A stretch of DNA of 64,000 nucleotides from Crocodylus rhombifer. Taxonomy: Eukaryota > Chordata > Crocodylia > Crocodylidae. Position 1 is the stretch's first letter, and every line of letters starts with the position of its first letter. The translations under genes and the position numbers were made by a program. Of the stretch, positions 1 to 10,682 are shown piece by piece. Location: positions 152,697 to 216,696 of the forward strand of contig JAVSML010024254.1 of NCBI GenBank assembly GCA_038503035.1, given 5' to 3'. The notes beneath the pieces are model-generated. The model ran no database searches. It was given only the letters and a program-made list of their open reading frames with translations, and had not been told where the DNA came from.

Positions 1-460
1 CCCCTGACTAGTTTATAACAGGCCACAAGATCCCCCCTCAGCCTTCTCTTTTGGAGGCTGAACAGGTTCAGGTCCCGCAGCCTCTCCTCATAGGGCCTGC
101 CCTGTTGTCCCCTGATCATATGAGTGGCCCTCCTCTGGACCCTCTCCATGCTGTCGACATCCTTCTTGAAGTGCGGCGCCCAGAACTGGACGCAGTACTC
201 CAGCTGCGGCCTGACCGGTGCCGCATAGAGGGGGAGGATCACCTCTTTGGACCTGCTCGAGATGCAACTGTAGATGCATGACAAGGTGCGGTTGGCCTTC
301 CTAACTGCCTCCCCACACTNNNNNNNNNNAGGTCTGATTGTAGCCTGTTGCATCCCTCCAATGTGCCCACGTCCCCCCACATCTTAGTGTCATCAGCAAA
401 TTTGAACAGGGTGCTTTTTACCCCCTCATCCAAATCGCTGATGATGATGTTGAACAGTGT
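1..460 (-). mobile_element. CR1 LINE fragment, reverse transcriptase to near 3' end, minus strand
   Basis: On the minus strand this reads through the CR1 reverse-transcriptase region: LFNI, then a FADDTKMWGDVGTLEGCNR block (the FADD box is the YxDD-type active site), then the thumb-like segment ending in the RMIRG and RPYEERL type motifs. It closely matches the young CR1 copy at 34.45-36.47 kb in both amino acids and nucleotides, so it belongs to the same recent subfamily. Its 3' end lies off the left edge of the window. A 10-N gap breaks the frame. It stops abruptly at about 460, where an older CR1 fragment in the opposite orientation begins. It is a dead fragment. Confidence 0.9.
320..329. 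other. Assembly gap (10 N) inside CR1
   Basis: Ten Ns interrupt the minus-strand CR1. Aligning the flanks to the intact CR1 copy shows that the true missing CR1 sequence is about 186 bp (equivalent to 35647-35832), so the gap length is a placeholder or the copy carries a deletion. Confidence 0.85.
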
Positions 461-1440
461 TGTCCTGGTGAGCAGTAGCCAGTGGTGTCCCTCAGGGGTC
501 CATGCTTGGACTGATCCTTTTCAACATCTTTATCGATGATTAGATGTAAGGGTAAAAAGCTCACTGGCCAAGTTTGCAGATGACACCAAGTTATGGGGAA
601 GTGCGGTCATGCCTGAAGATAGGTTGCATACAGGCAGACCTGGACAGGCTGGAGAGTTAGGCGGACTGGAACCAGATTAAGTTCAACACTCAGAAGTGTA
701 AGGTGCTTCATCTGAGGGCAAACAATCCCCAACATACCTACAGGCTTGGTGGCGACAATTTGACTTGCACCATGGCTGAAAGGGACCTAGGGGTAGTGAT
801 CGACCATTGCATAAACATGAGCTGGCAGTGCAATGCTGTGTCCAGAAGGGCAAACAAGACACTGGCATGCATTAACCATTGCATCTCGTACAAAGCTAAG
901 GAAGTGATACTCCCACTGTACTACGCACAAGTGAGACCGCAGCTGGAGTACTGCATCCAGTTCTGGGCACCACACTTCAGCAAGGACATGGAAAAACTTG
1001 AGAGCATCCAGAGAAGAGCCACCCGTATGATCAGGGACTTGCAAGACAAGCCATATGAGGAGAGGCTGAGGGACCTGGGCCTCTTCAGCCTACAGAAGAG
1101 AAGGCTGAGAGGGGACTTTTAGTAGCTTATCACTACATAAGGTGAGTACATCAAGAACTCAGTGAACAGCTGTTCACCAGGTCACCCCTAGGGAAGACCA
1201 GGAGCAATGGGATACAAACTCCTGGAAAGCTGCTTCAGGCTCAATTTTAGGAAAAACTCCTTCACAGTCAGGGTGTCCAGACTGTGGAATAAACTCCCTC
1301 CAGTGGTGGTGCAGTCACCTACCCTGGAAATCTACAAAAGGAGACTGGACAGTCACCAGTTGTCTTTTCCTGCCTACTGCAGAGGGACTAGACCCAATGA
1401 TCTACAAGGTCCTTTCCAGCCCCTAACAATCTATGAAAAA
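461..1440 (+). mobile_element. CR1 LINE fragment, plus strand, older copy
   Basis: Plus-strand CR1 running from the VPQGS-type motif (about 495) through a FADDTKLWG box near 573-600, then an open stretch at 703-1122 with the motifs [25 protein letters not shown] and EERLRDLGLFSL. The C-terminal block at 1207-1390 (FTVRVSRLWNKLPP) is in a separate frame after indels. It ends with the typical CR1 3' end (tctacaaggtcctttccagc, then aacaatctatgaaa). It is 5'-truncated and multiply frameshifted. It is clearly more diverged than the neighbouring minus-strand copy. Confidence 0.9.
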
Positions 1441-2210
1441 CCTTCATGGGCAACTGATGCCTCCTGATCCTGGATGGGGGCATCAGCAGCTGATCACTGA
1501 CTGGGGGGGCAGTCCCCCAGTGACTGGTCACAAATCAGAAGTGCTGATGGCAAACCCCAAAGTGCCACTGGCTCTTCTCTCAGCACTCCCACATTCTTAG
1601 GGGGGACACAGGCCATTGCCCCCCACTCCCTGGCCAGTGAGAGCCAATCGTGCCCACCTAGGCCAACCTTACTTTCCCATCTGATTCATGGTATATTGTG
1701 TGAGGTGATGGTGGTTGTTGTTTTGGATTATGGTGGTGCCTTGAATTTAAGTATGACCATAACCCCATTGCGCTAGGCACAGTGCATACACAGATTATGA
1801 AAAATCCCCATTCACTCAAATTTGCAAATTAAATTAGATAGACAAGAAGGTGGGAGTGAAAACAGATCACCCAAAAAGGAAGTGACATACTGCCATGATG
1901 GAGAGCATATAAGTACAAAAGAGAGGACCAGGAAAATTAATACAACCAATAGCTAAATGAATAATTTAATCAACAACCTCCATACCCTTTGTAAATTGTT
2001 CTTAAGAAATGTAACAGGAGAATCATGAAGACAAGTTTCTGCAAAAGGCAATTATCTACTATATTATTGAATTCTGAAAGTTATATTGAGTAATAATGCA
2101 AAAAAAATCACACCAGTAACTAGAAAAAATAAATGTAATAGGATTTTTAACTTTTTATTAATAAGAAGGTTTTTTTTAATAAAACCAAAATCTACTCTGG
2201 TCACATGGCT
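1441..2210. other. No recognisable feature
   Basis: Mixed sequence, AT-rich after 1700. No coding region, terminal repeat or RNA gene was recognised. Confidence 0.5.
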
Positions 2211-2214
2211 CAAC

Positions 2215-2661
2215 TGTTTGCACTCTGTAGAAGTAATTGGCTTACTTGACTAGAAAAAAACAGACAAAGACCAGAAGTGCTGATACTGCTTAATTCAAAT
2301 GTTCTGAGATAAGGAATCTGCATTCCTGCATTCCTTGGGTTATCTTGATATCTTGCCCTATGCATTCCTGCATGCCTTGGGATAGCCCTATGCATAGATA
2401 GTTGTTTAAGTAAACTTTCTAAGTTTCTGTGTGATTTACTATTGTTTTGTTTCTCCAAGGTGTATTTTTTATCTCTTTCTCTGTCTTTAGTATAAATACG
2501 CTTGTAAACTTAGAGAGTCTGAGAAATCCTTTGAAACAGACAAGTGGGTGATTCTCCTTGCTGTATGGAATTCTCCCTGTGATCACAGTATAGCCTTAAA
2601 TAAAGAAAAGCTGGCTCTGCCAGTTCTGATTCAACCACAACGCGAAGTTTGATTTCTTCCA
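2215..2661 (+). mobile_element. Candidate solo LTR, 447 bp (ERV-like)
   Basis: The block starts TG and ends CA and is flanked by caac at 2211-2214 and 2662-2665, a possible 4-bp target duplication of the ERV class I type. Inside, in the order expected of an LTR, are a TATA-like box (tataaata, 2491-2498) and a polyadenylation signal (aataaa, 2599-2604) about 105 bp downstream, followed by a short U5-like tail. The upstream part holds a 25-bp direct repeat (2319-2343 and 2361-2385), as is common in U3 enhancers. No internal retroviral sequence flanks it. The 4-bp duplication could be chance, so the boundaries are tentative; the promoter and poly(A) layout is the stronger evidence. Confidence 0.55.
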
Positions 2662-2665
2662 CAAC

Positions 2666-3686
2666 TCATAGCTACACCTGCATTTAACTTTCTTTTTTAT
2701 TATTAATCACTGAAACAAAGCATTATAAGGTCTTTATCTTGGGTTCAACTCATTCCCCTTTGAAAACAAAGGAAAAGCAAGACTCCTATTAACTTCAGCA
2801 GGCATTGCATCAGGCTCATTGTTTTCAAAAGTCAAAAGCTAACACAGATTATTCATTTCCTGGCATTGGTATGAGCAGTGGCTGGGATTGCTCCACAGAA
2901 AGTTTATTCAGTTCTCTGGGGATAAAGTGTAGGAGTGTCTCACGTTGCTCAACAACGATCCCTCCAACCAATTCAGCAATAGCACTGACTAGTTTGAATC
3001 TGATCCCTATCGAGTCCTTAATCCATGAAGCTGAAATTGTGAAGAGAAGGGTAAAGGCCTGAAATACAAGATAATGAAGAACTTCTAAGTAAAACTAGCA
3101 AAGCTGTAAATTTAACACTCCTGAAAGGCAACAGATATCAAGCACTAATTTTAACAGCAGAAGAGAGATGGAGAATGCCCAAGAGCAGCAAGTTTGTCAA
3201 CATTATTTTAGATACCTGGCATGTTTTTATAATCAGTATATTTGAAGCTGAAAACCCATTAGATTCCGCCGATGCAATTTGTGCTTAAACTCATGAATTA
3301 ATCAACCAGTCATAAACTTCCCCTGGTTTATAAAAGGTTGGTTCTACTGCCATTAAAAGTCCACTGTAAAATTTGTTTTGGGCAGAGTAGATACAGGATC
3401 ATGGTTCTCTACAGTTTCATGTAAAAACTTAGAGATGAGCCTGAACAATAGAGTTTGTTTCTGTCTAAACACTTTGGCAGCTTGGTAATATTTTGTATCC
3501 AGTTCAATTCTTTGTAGGGACCAAATGCAGAATTTGGATCCAGATCTGAGCAGTCTGAGAGTTTAAGAGCATTCATGTCTGAGCTCTCATATATTCCTGT
3601 CTCTAACATGTCAGGTAATAGTTTTATAGAATATCAGGTTACAATCTACAGCATGAGTGTTGTCTACTGAATGACCAAGGCATAAC
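2666..3686. other. No recognisable feature
   Basis: Ordinary AT-rich sequence. Short open frames occur but show no family motif. Confidence 0.5.
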
Positions 3687-3775
3687 CAGTTGTCTTCCTA
3701 CCTAGAGCGGGGGGCTGGACCCAACGATCTGCAAGGTCCCTTCCAGCCCCTAACAATCAATGAATCTATGAAAAC
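3687..3775 (+). mobile_element. CR1 3'-end fragment
   Basis: About 90 bp matching the last part of the CR1 copy that ends near 1440: cagttgtctt, then the ggctggaccc, gatctgcaaggtccc and ttccagcccctaacaatc segments and a tctatgaaaa tail. It is a severely 5'-truncated insertion. Confidence 0.8.
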
Positions 3776-3953
3776 TGATCTAAAGTTAAATGGTCCTAAT
3801 GCCTAGGCTGTGAAAGGATGGCCCTGATAACATCTGACTAAACATAATGCCTTGTGAAAGGATTTGCTAATTTATTCCATCAAAAACCTTTTCAACTGAA
3901 CCAGGAAAGCAGCAGGACAGCAGAGGAGGGATTTGTCTGCATATTTTTTGCAA

Positions 3954-4243
3954 CTAAAAGACGCACATTTTTTATGAAAGAATCTGCCAAGTGGCTAACA
4001 ACCACCTCAGAGGAAATGTGCTGGCCAGTCTTGTCATGGAAAGAGATACTTGTCTTCACCAGGAACTGGATGGATTCTTTTAAACGTTTAGCATCAGGGG
4101 AGTGTCTTCAGTTCTGTTCGTGGTACTGTACCATGTAGCAGCTTTGAACATAGCAGTTCATCCAGAATCTTTAGTTCTGTTTCTTACCAAGTTAAGGACT
4201 GTTATCATTGTTTTAGCAGAGCTTTCCCTTTATACATTCTAGC
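3954..4243 (+). repeat. 290-bp dispersed repeat, copy 1
   Basis: Nearly identical (a handful of substitutions by eye) to 14403-14690. Both copies keep the same open frame, which contains KESAKWL, TTSEEMCWPVLSW and MDSFKRLASGECLQFCSWY before a stop. The shared block begins near taaaagac and ends near acattctagc. The protein frame matches nothing I recognise. The unit could be a processed pseudogene, a piece of a larger repeat or a small duplicated segment. Confidence 0.8.
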
Positions 4244-5607
4244 AAGTGCCTATAACTGATGGTATGTGTGTTTTAGTACTGTACTCTTGGGCCTGTGGAC
4301 TGTTGTGATAACTGAGGCCTACAGATCTACAATGACTTCAGCTGTGGGAAGTAGGAAAAAGTTCATAAAACATTACAATAATATGCAACAGTGAATGATG
4401 ATAGAAAGAGTAAGAAAGGAAGCAGAAAGGCTCAGTTCAAACGCATTCTGCTAATGCTGCTCAAGGACTGTGTTGAGGCATTGTCTGCTAAACAAAGAGA
4501 TGATGAAACTGGAAATTAATGGTCCAAAATTGATGTTTTGGAAATTAAGCCTCATTTGTGAATCCATTACAGAAGGGACATTCCACCCCCCCTTTGGAAC
4601 GTTAAGAAAAGAGACACATTAGGGACCAAAATGGCAGAATAGTCTCCTATGAATCACTTTGAAAAAGGCCACTGTTTCACTCCGGGAATTACCACTGGAA
4701 AGTCTCAGTCATCTAAATACCCAGGCTCAGCAACAGCACTCAACGATCACCACTACATCAGAAAGAACCACAATATGACTGATGACATCAACAAAAGTTG
4801 TATTTCTTTACCTCTGGTACCATCCTGTCTCAACCTCCCCCTTGTGTCTACCTGTTTTGCCAAAAATAGGAACGTAACCGTCATTCTTAAAGTGGTCAGC
4901 CCAAAGTTCAGCAACAGAATCCTTTCGTCCAGCTAAGAAGGATTATTACACAGAATAAAGACACTCTAATACAGTGGTTCTTGATGTTTTTGGACTCAAG
5001 ACTCCTCTCAGAAAATGTAAGCTCTTAACTTCCTCTTGTTTTTTGAATATACAAAAATGCTGCCACCCAAACATGGACCTGTGCCATCAGTCATGGAACC
5101 CCATCACCACCACTGGATTTGCCACACCTACTGTTGACCTTGTAGATCCAGCTTAGGGTCCAGGATGAGTTTTGACAAACTTGCTCTAATGGAATAGCTT
5201 ATCATTAACAAAAGGATTTTCTTGGGGCTTCATTAAGTTTGTCTTGCAGAACCATTCATTTTCATTTTCAAAATGCTTTCTGTATTGAGAATGTGGGAAG
5301 AGAGCATAATCTTTTTCTCCCTTGCGTGTGCTAATCATTCAATTATTTCCAGACCTTTGGCATGAATTTTCTAGTGTGCCTTCAGCAGGCTGAGACCCCC
5401 TACTCAAAAACCTTCAGGCATATTGTAGCCGTTTGATGTTGAATAGTAGCAGGATCAGGTTACCAACTTTGACACTCTGGGCTCATTTATGCCACTAAAA
5501 TTAATACAGCATGACTGTTTGTATCTGTTACTGCTGATTGCTATCAGTGATAATGTCACGCATTATTAAGTATATATTTTCTCACAGCTTACAGATCCGT
5601 AGCATTG
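4244..5607. other. No recognisable feature
   Basis: AT-rich, apparently single-copy sequence. No coding or terminal-repeat signal was recognised. Confidence 0.5.
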
Positions 5608-5612
5608 CTGTG
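5608..5612. repeat. Target-site duplication (ctgtg), left
   Basis: Five bases identical to 6678-6682, immediately flanking the 1,065-bp LTR. Confidence 0.85.
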
Positions 5613-6677
5613 TGTCCCGGGAAACACTGTAACGAGGAATACTTACCGGCAGCTTGGAGCGCAGGACACAAGGGGCGGAAGGAAGAGCCCATGCTGCTCA
5701 TCAGCCGCCTGTTTATGCAGCTGTGGCCAGCCGGTGACGTCAGCACTAAACGCCGGCCGACGGGAATGAAAATGGCGGCGCATGCTGCGGAGTCGGCAGA
5801 GGGTCGGGGAGCAGAGACATTGCTACCCACAGGACCCAGGGGTCAGAGCCAGCTGGATCGAGTGCAGGCAGGACAAGGAGGAGCACCTCAACGACATCTT
5901 GCATGGGACAGCGAGGGGATGTCTGGAACGTTGTCCGAGGACTTTCCCGGGGCGACCCAGGGAGACGAAGCGAACCGCAGGTGGGAGTGTGGGGATGACA
6001 GGGCACTGAGGAAGTCTTACCAGGGAGAAGAGGACCCCAGGAAAACCCCGGAGGGGTTGCTGTCGGGGCGGATATCACTGTCGGACCTGGATGGGTCACT
6101 GAGTAGGCGGGAGAGCAGACACTGAGGGAAAAGGCATCCCATTCCCCTTAGAAACCCGGGAGAAGTAGAGGGGAAGCCAGATGCCCAGTGATTTTGTTGA
6201 GGCATTTTTCTTTTGAGTTGTTTTCCCAGGCTACAGGGATATAGGAAGGGAAGTGGGTCCCCGAGTGGGGAGGCCGGGACAGAGTTCCAGAGGTGGTCCT
6301 GTCCTTAGGTTTTCCCCAGAGGGAAGGGTGACGGCCAGGCGGGCCTAGGAATACAAGGATCCAGTCGTGGGTGCCCCCCCACCACAGAAGGAGGAGGCTG
6401 CTAGTCGGACATCGCTCCACAGGAGGTGTGACACCAGGGTGTAGGGGTGGTGGAGCCCCGTGAGTAAGCGCCAGGTGAACCCCAGGCCAACGAGTGCACC
6501 CGAAGGACAACCCCAAACACTGAGGTCCGACAAGTTGTGGCAGATGAGCACAGGGTTGGTTGAAGACTTGGGCGGAAGACATCAGCTCAGGCAGGAACAT
6601 GAACCTGTGAGGCGCTTGACACCAATCACTTGAGCGAGAGCTGCCCAAGAGCAACTGTTCGAGGCCTGGTGGCTACA
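5613..6677. mobile_element. Solo LTR, 1,065 bp, family L1070 copy A
   Basis: The element begins TGTCCCGGGAAACACTG and ends GGCTACA, with the exact 5-bp duplication ctgtg on both sides. It shares its full length and both termini with 39165-40245. TG...CA ends plus a 5-bp duplication fit a Gypsy-type or ERV-type LTR left by LTR-LTR recombination; no internal sequence remains. It is GC- and CpG-rich compared with its surroundings. A plus-strand frame beginning near 5764 (MKMAAHAAESAEGRG) and running to 6125 has a partly conserved counterpart in copy B, including a RRWECGDD block. I do not recognise that frame, and it may only reflect GC content. LTR orientation is not settled because no clear TATA box or poly(A) signal was found. 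Confidence 0.85.
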
Positions 6678-6682
6678 CTGTG
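6678..6682. repeat. Target-site duplication (ctgtg), right
   Basis: Partner of 5608-5612. Confidence 0.85.
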
Positions 6683-6940
6683 TATCTTTTGTCCAGCTCA
6701 TTGAGCAAAAAGAAAACTGCACTGTCTCTTTCTTTCTGTTTACATGTCTGCAAGTGTTAGAGTGAAGTGTCAAGAGAGAGGCATTAAGTATTATTGTGGG
6801 TAGTCTGAGAAAAATGACCATCTAAGTTAAAACTACATGTAGTAGATAGTATCTTGTAAGTTTTTATTAATGGTAAAGAGCCATACCACACTTTCTTGTG
6901 ATAAAACAACAAAAAGGAGTTCATGAGAAAATTCCATATC

Positions 6941-8050
6941 TAGAGACAGACATTCAAAAAGCCTGAGCCTGAATTGATTCAATCTTTGCAGGTTAGTGTA
7001 ACCTGGCGAGGCTGAACTGGTTTATAGCCAGACGAACATTCTCTCTGGACTGAGGAAATTCAGGCACATGCCTGTAGTAGCTCAGGCTAGAAGCCTGGGG
7101 GCACTTGAGTAGCCCTCCCTTCTCTTCCAGAGTGCTGAGCTGTGGGGGGCATGGCCAGACCCCAGCAGAACCTCTGATGAGGGAGGAATGTAAGCCCCCA
7201 GCCTGTCTGCACGTCCCAGGCTCTTCCCTGCTGGCTGCTCAAGGGGTGGGAGTGTTGCCAGACCCCAGCCCTGGGCTAGCACTCTAATGCAAGGGTGTAT
7301 GTGTGGTGCATGCATCTGTTGTTGATATGGAGCTTTTCAATCTACCTCTTCCTGCTTCTTTATACTGTCTGCATCAACCTGAAAGGCAACCAAGCCAACA
7401 GGGAGCTGATGACAGGGTTTATCACCTCATCAGCAAAACAATAACCTCTCTCCATTAGTTCAAACTCTTTTTAAACACCTTACCAGCTAGCCTGTTGATT
7501 AGCTCCAAAAAGCCCTAAGTGGTCACTATTCTGTCTGCCTGTCCCAATAAAATTGGAGACACACACAGACACCTCTCGGCATTTGCTAACATACCACATG
7601 CCTAGGGTCCATGGGGCTGGGGTGTGTGCTGTGGGAGATGGGATGGAGGTGGGGGGGGGATCTCTGCTTCAGCAGCAAGCAGTAAGGGGGTGGGGGTAGA
7701 GCAGGGGGAAACCAGAGACACCCCGCTGTATGTGCAGTCTCTGCTGGAGCTCTGCCTAGGGAGCAGAGGGAAAGAGCTCTGCTGTGGAGCATATAGATCT
7801 GCCCAGCCCAGAGAGCATGCCTGGATGCTGGGGGAGTCTGGTTTATCTTTAACCAGCAAGGGGTCTGGGACAGTTTGCATAAACTGGTTTGAGCCAAATC
7901 AGTTAAGTCTGATATGACATTCAATCAGGTTTACATAAACTGGTTTCAGCCATTTTCAAACTGGTTTATGTGCACTGAACATCTGTTCTGCTACAGGTTT
8001 AAACCAGTTTCTGATCACTTAAACTGGTTTATGTGTAATGTCTGTCCCTA
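6941..8050. mobile_element. Non-autonomous inverted-repeat transposon, about 1.1 kb (hAT-like)
   Basis: Terminal inverted repeats: tagagacagacatt at 6941-6954 against aatgtctgtcccta at 8037-8050, 13 of 14 matching. The outer bases fit the YAGRG pattern of hAT ends. The right subterminal region (7875-8035) carries five copies of an aaactggttt motif in both orientations, the kind of clustered motif bound by hAT transposases. The internal sequence has no transposase. A related, damaged copy lies at 12528-12872, sharing the cctgaattgattcaat block and the aaatcagttaagtctgat block. No clean 8-bp target duplication is visible. Confidence 0.65.
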
Positions 8051-8058
8051 GCCCATAA

Positions 8059-9301
8059 GATGACTGTTACAGAGTTCTTTTTTAAATGTCCTCTCTAAGT
8101 GTTTACAGAAAGGAGCCTTGAAATCCAGTCAGTCACTCTGGTGGATTGATATGTGAGGTTGTTGTACAGAAATATAGACAGAAGTTTTAAAACTGAAGAT
8201 AAAGTAACATTCTGCCAAAAAAATAAGGGTTGGGGTTTTCAGTGGAGGACTTTGGGCAGGAGGTAAAGAAAGAACTTCTGAGGAAAACTGGAAGATCTCT
8301 GAGGAAGCAGGGAATGGACAAAACTGTGGAAACTAGAAGGTCTTTTGGGAAAGAAAGGAAGTTTCTGGGAAAGGTTTAAAATAAGATTTGGAATAGGTGA
8401 AACAAAGTGAAACTTGATTTCATACAATGAAGTAATTATAGAAATAATTTACTAACCAATTGTAGTGTTTTCACGCACCTTCTCATGAATGTGTTTTTTT
8501 TAAAATCCACAAAGTTTCACAGAAATGGAACAAAAGTTGCAAGAAATTTAACAAAGTTCTGTAAATTTCCAGGGGCAGGTTTTTTTTAACAACCTGTGGC
8601 ACACAATGTGGCATAAGAGACACTAGGCTAGTGGGTTTAGTAGCAACCTTATTAGACTCAAAACAGCTAATTAATTGTTACCAGATATTAAAACATATAG
8701 TATTTTACTGTTTCAAGCAGATACTGTTTTCCATTGTGAGAATGACCTGAGGTTATTGACTTAGCACCTTCAGAGTATATGTGGTTTTAACCATCTTACT
8801 TACATTAATGCCAAATAGCTATTACAGAAACCTAAACAAAATGAATGATGTCTTTGGTCTTGTCTCTGCTAAGAAAATGCACTACCCTGGAACTCTTGGA
8901 GTTAATTGTGACTAGCTAACATCATTTTTAATTCGACTTAAAGGCAAACTTTTCTTACTATTTTTTTAGTTAACACATTTCTGAATATAATGTATTTTCC
9001 CAGACAAATGAGGACAAGTGGCAAAACTCCACTAACTTAAGTACAACTAGGATCAGGTCCAATGTGAGGCAGCTGCTTATTTGATGATCCCTATCAATCC
9101 TGCTACTTGACTTCTTTTTCTTCTAAAACCCTGTCACTAGGTGCTGGGACTAGGCCATGTCATTAACTAATATGGAAATAACTCCTGTCTAGGGGAAGGT
9201 AATGGGTTGATGGCTACAGGCAATCATCTTCCCTAGCAAGAATAAAATCTCTGCAAAAATGGTTGGTTGAGAAACAGAAGCAAAATAAAAGGAAGGTAAT
9301 G
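8059..9301. other. No recognisable feature
   Basis: AT-rich sequence without family motifs. Confidence 0.5.
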
Positions 9302-9585
9302 CCTGGATTTGCCTACACTGCCAGAATAGCTATACTGGCGTAGCTGCATTGGCATAATACCCTAGTGTAGGCACAGCACATGCTGACAGAAAGGGTTTTT
9401 CTGACAACATAGGTATACTTTCTCCTCAGATAACATCAGCTAAAACAACAGAAGCACTCCTCTAACTGCACAGCTGAGTCCACTCCAGGGATCATGGGCT
9501 TAGCTACCTCAGACAGAAGTGTGTTCTTTTAACACCCTTGGCCAAGTAATTACGCCAGCAAATTTGGTAGTATAGATTAGACTTT
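9302..9585. mobile_element. MITE-like element with inverted ends
   Basis: The left end (gcctacactgccagaatag, then actggcgtagctg) is roughly the inverse of the right end (cgccagcaaatttggtagta, then tagattagac), giving imperfect terminal inverted repeats. There is no coding capacity. This looks like a short, old, non-autonomous DNA transposon. Confidence 0.5.
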
Positions 9586-9756
9586 AGTCATTAAAGGCCT
9601 GGGAAATTTCTCTTTGGCAATGTAAAATGAGTTATGTTTGTTGACACTACTGATTTCTGAACAGCCTGAAGGGAAAGAAGCTGTAAGGAATGGCATTGGG
9701 CAGCTTAACGAATCCTTATGACTGGTGAATCATCCTGTTTTCTAAGGGCAAAAATT

Positions 9757-9850
9757 TTTGTGAATGATCTTTTTATTGGACCAACTGTGTGGTTGGGATA
9801 GACTTAGGCAAGCTTTTGAATGCCTTTCATCCTTCTTCAGGTCTGCTTTT
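9757..9850. mobile_element. Half copy of the 'ttattggaccaac' inverted-repeat element
   Basis: Contains gatctttttattggaccaac, then gacttaggcaagctttt and gaatgc, matching the left part of 62187-62327 and the ends of the element at 38852-40370. The right end is missing. Confidence 0.6.
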
Positions 9851-10682
9851 TAATTACTTTAAAGCTCCCTGTGATTTGAATAGGGTTTGTGCATACTCAG
9901 CACATCTGGGAATGAAGCTATTTATAAACAGGAACATAAATACATATTTAGAAGCCATATTTAGAAACTTTATGCATCCAGATTTGGAAACTTTGACCCA
10001 TGGCTTGAAGTGGGTTAGCAGTTTAGAGGCATAGCTATACTGTAGTTATTGCTGTGACTCCAGCTCTGGTAGCTATACACATTATATAGGTGGGCTGAAT
10101 GGGGCACCAGCCCTAGACACTGACTTAGAAGGGGTGTGTAATAGAAAGCCTATGGCTCCTGTTACTTACAGAGAGGAAAATAAAGGCAAACTGCACACAG
10201 GCAGTCAAGAGTGAGGCCACCTGTAAAGGAATAGGAAGCTAGAACCCATAAATGGGAAATGCCTAATGCTATGCCAGTTGCACAGCTATAGTACAATAAT
10301 AGAGTAACTTGCATAACATGCAAGAAGCCTATTGCAGTTCTAGCAGATTCCTGGCAGTAGTGTAAGACTGAGTCTTGGGTGGGAAGCAAGGCAAGACAAC
10401 TGCTAGGTCTGTTGCTATAGACTACCCTGAAGGCCAGTAAGCAAAGCTCATCAGAAGATACCTGCAAATTGCCTATAGAATCACCTGACTGGAAGGGGGC
10501 ATGGCTCTGGTGTCATATAAGTCAGGGCCAGAGCCAAAGCAGTCAATCTGGCCCTGAAGGCTGAAGGGGAAGGTGCCCTGCAGTAAGATTCCTCCTGATG
10601 CCATGGGAAGCACAGCCCTGTACCCAGACAGGGTTGGGGGGAGTATGGGGCACCTAGAGGGGCCCCAGCGGGTGCGCGCTGG
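9851..10682. other. No recognisable feature
   Basis: Mixed sequence without recognisable coding or repeat structure. Confidence 0.45.

Noticed and set aside
5640..6120. CpG-island promoter
   Set aside because: The CpG richness coincides exactly with LTR boundaries and no host exon follows.
5538..6125. 195-codon open frame as a host gene
   Set aside because: It lies almost wholly within the solo LTR, starts outside it, and has no recognised domain. The recurrence in copy B is explained by LTR homology.
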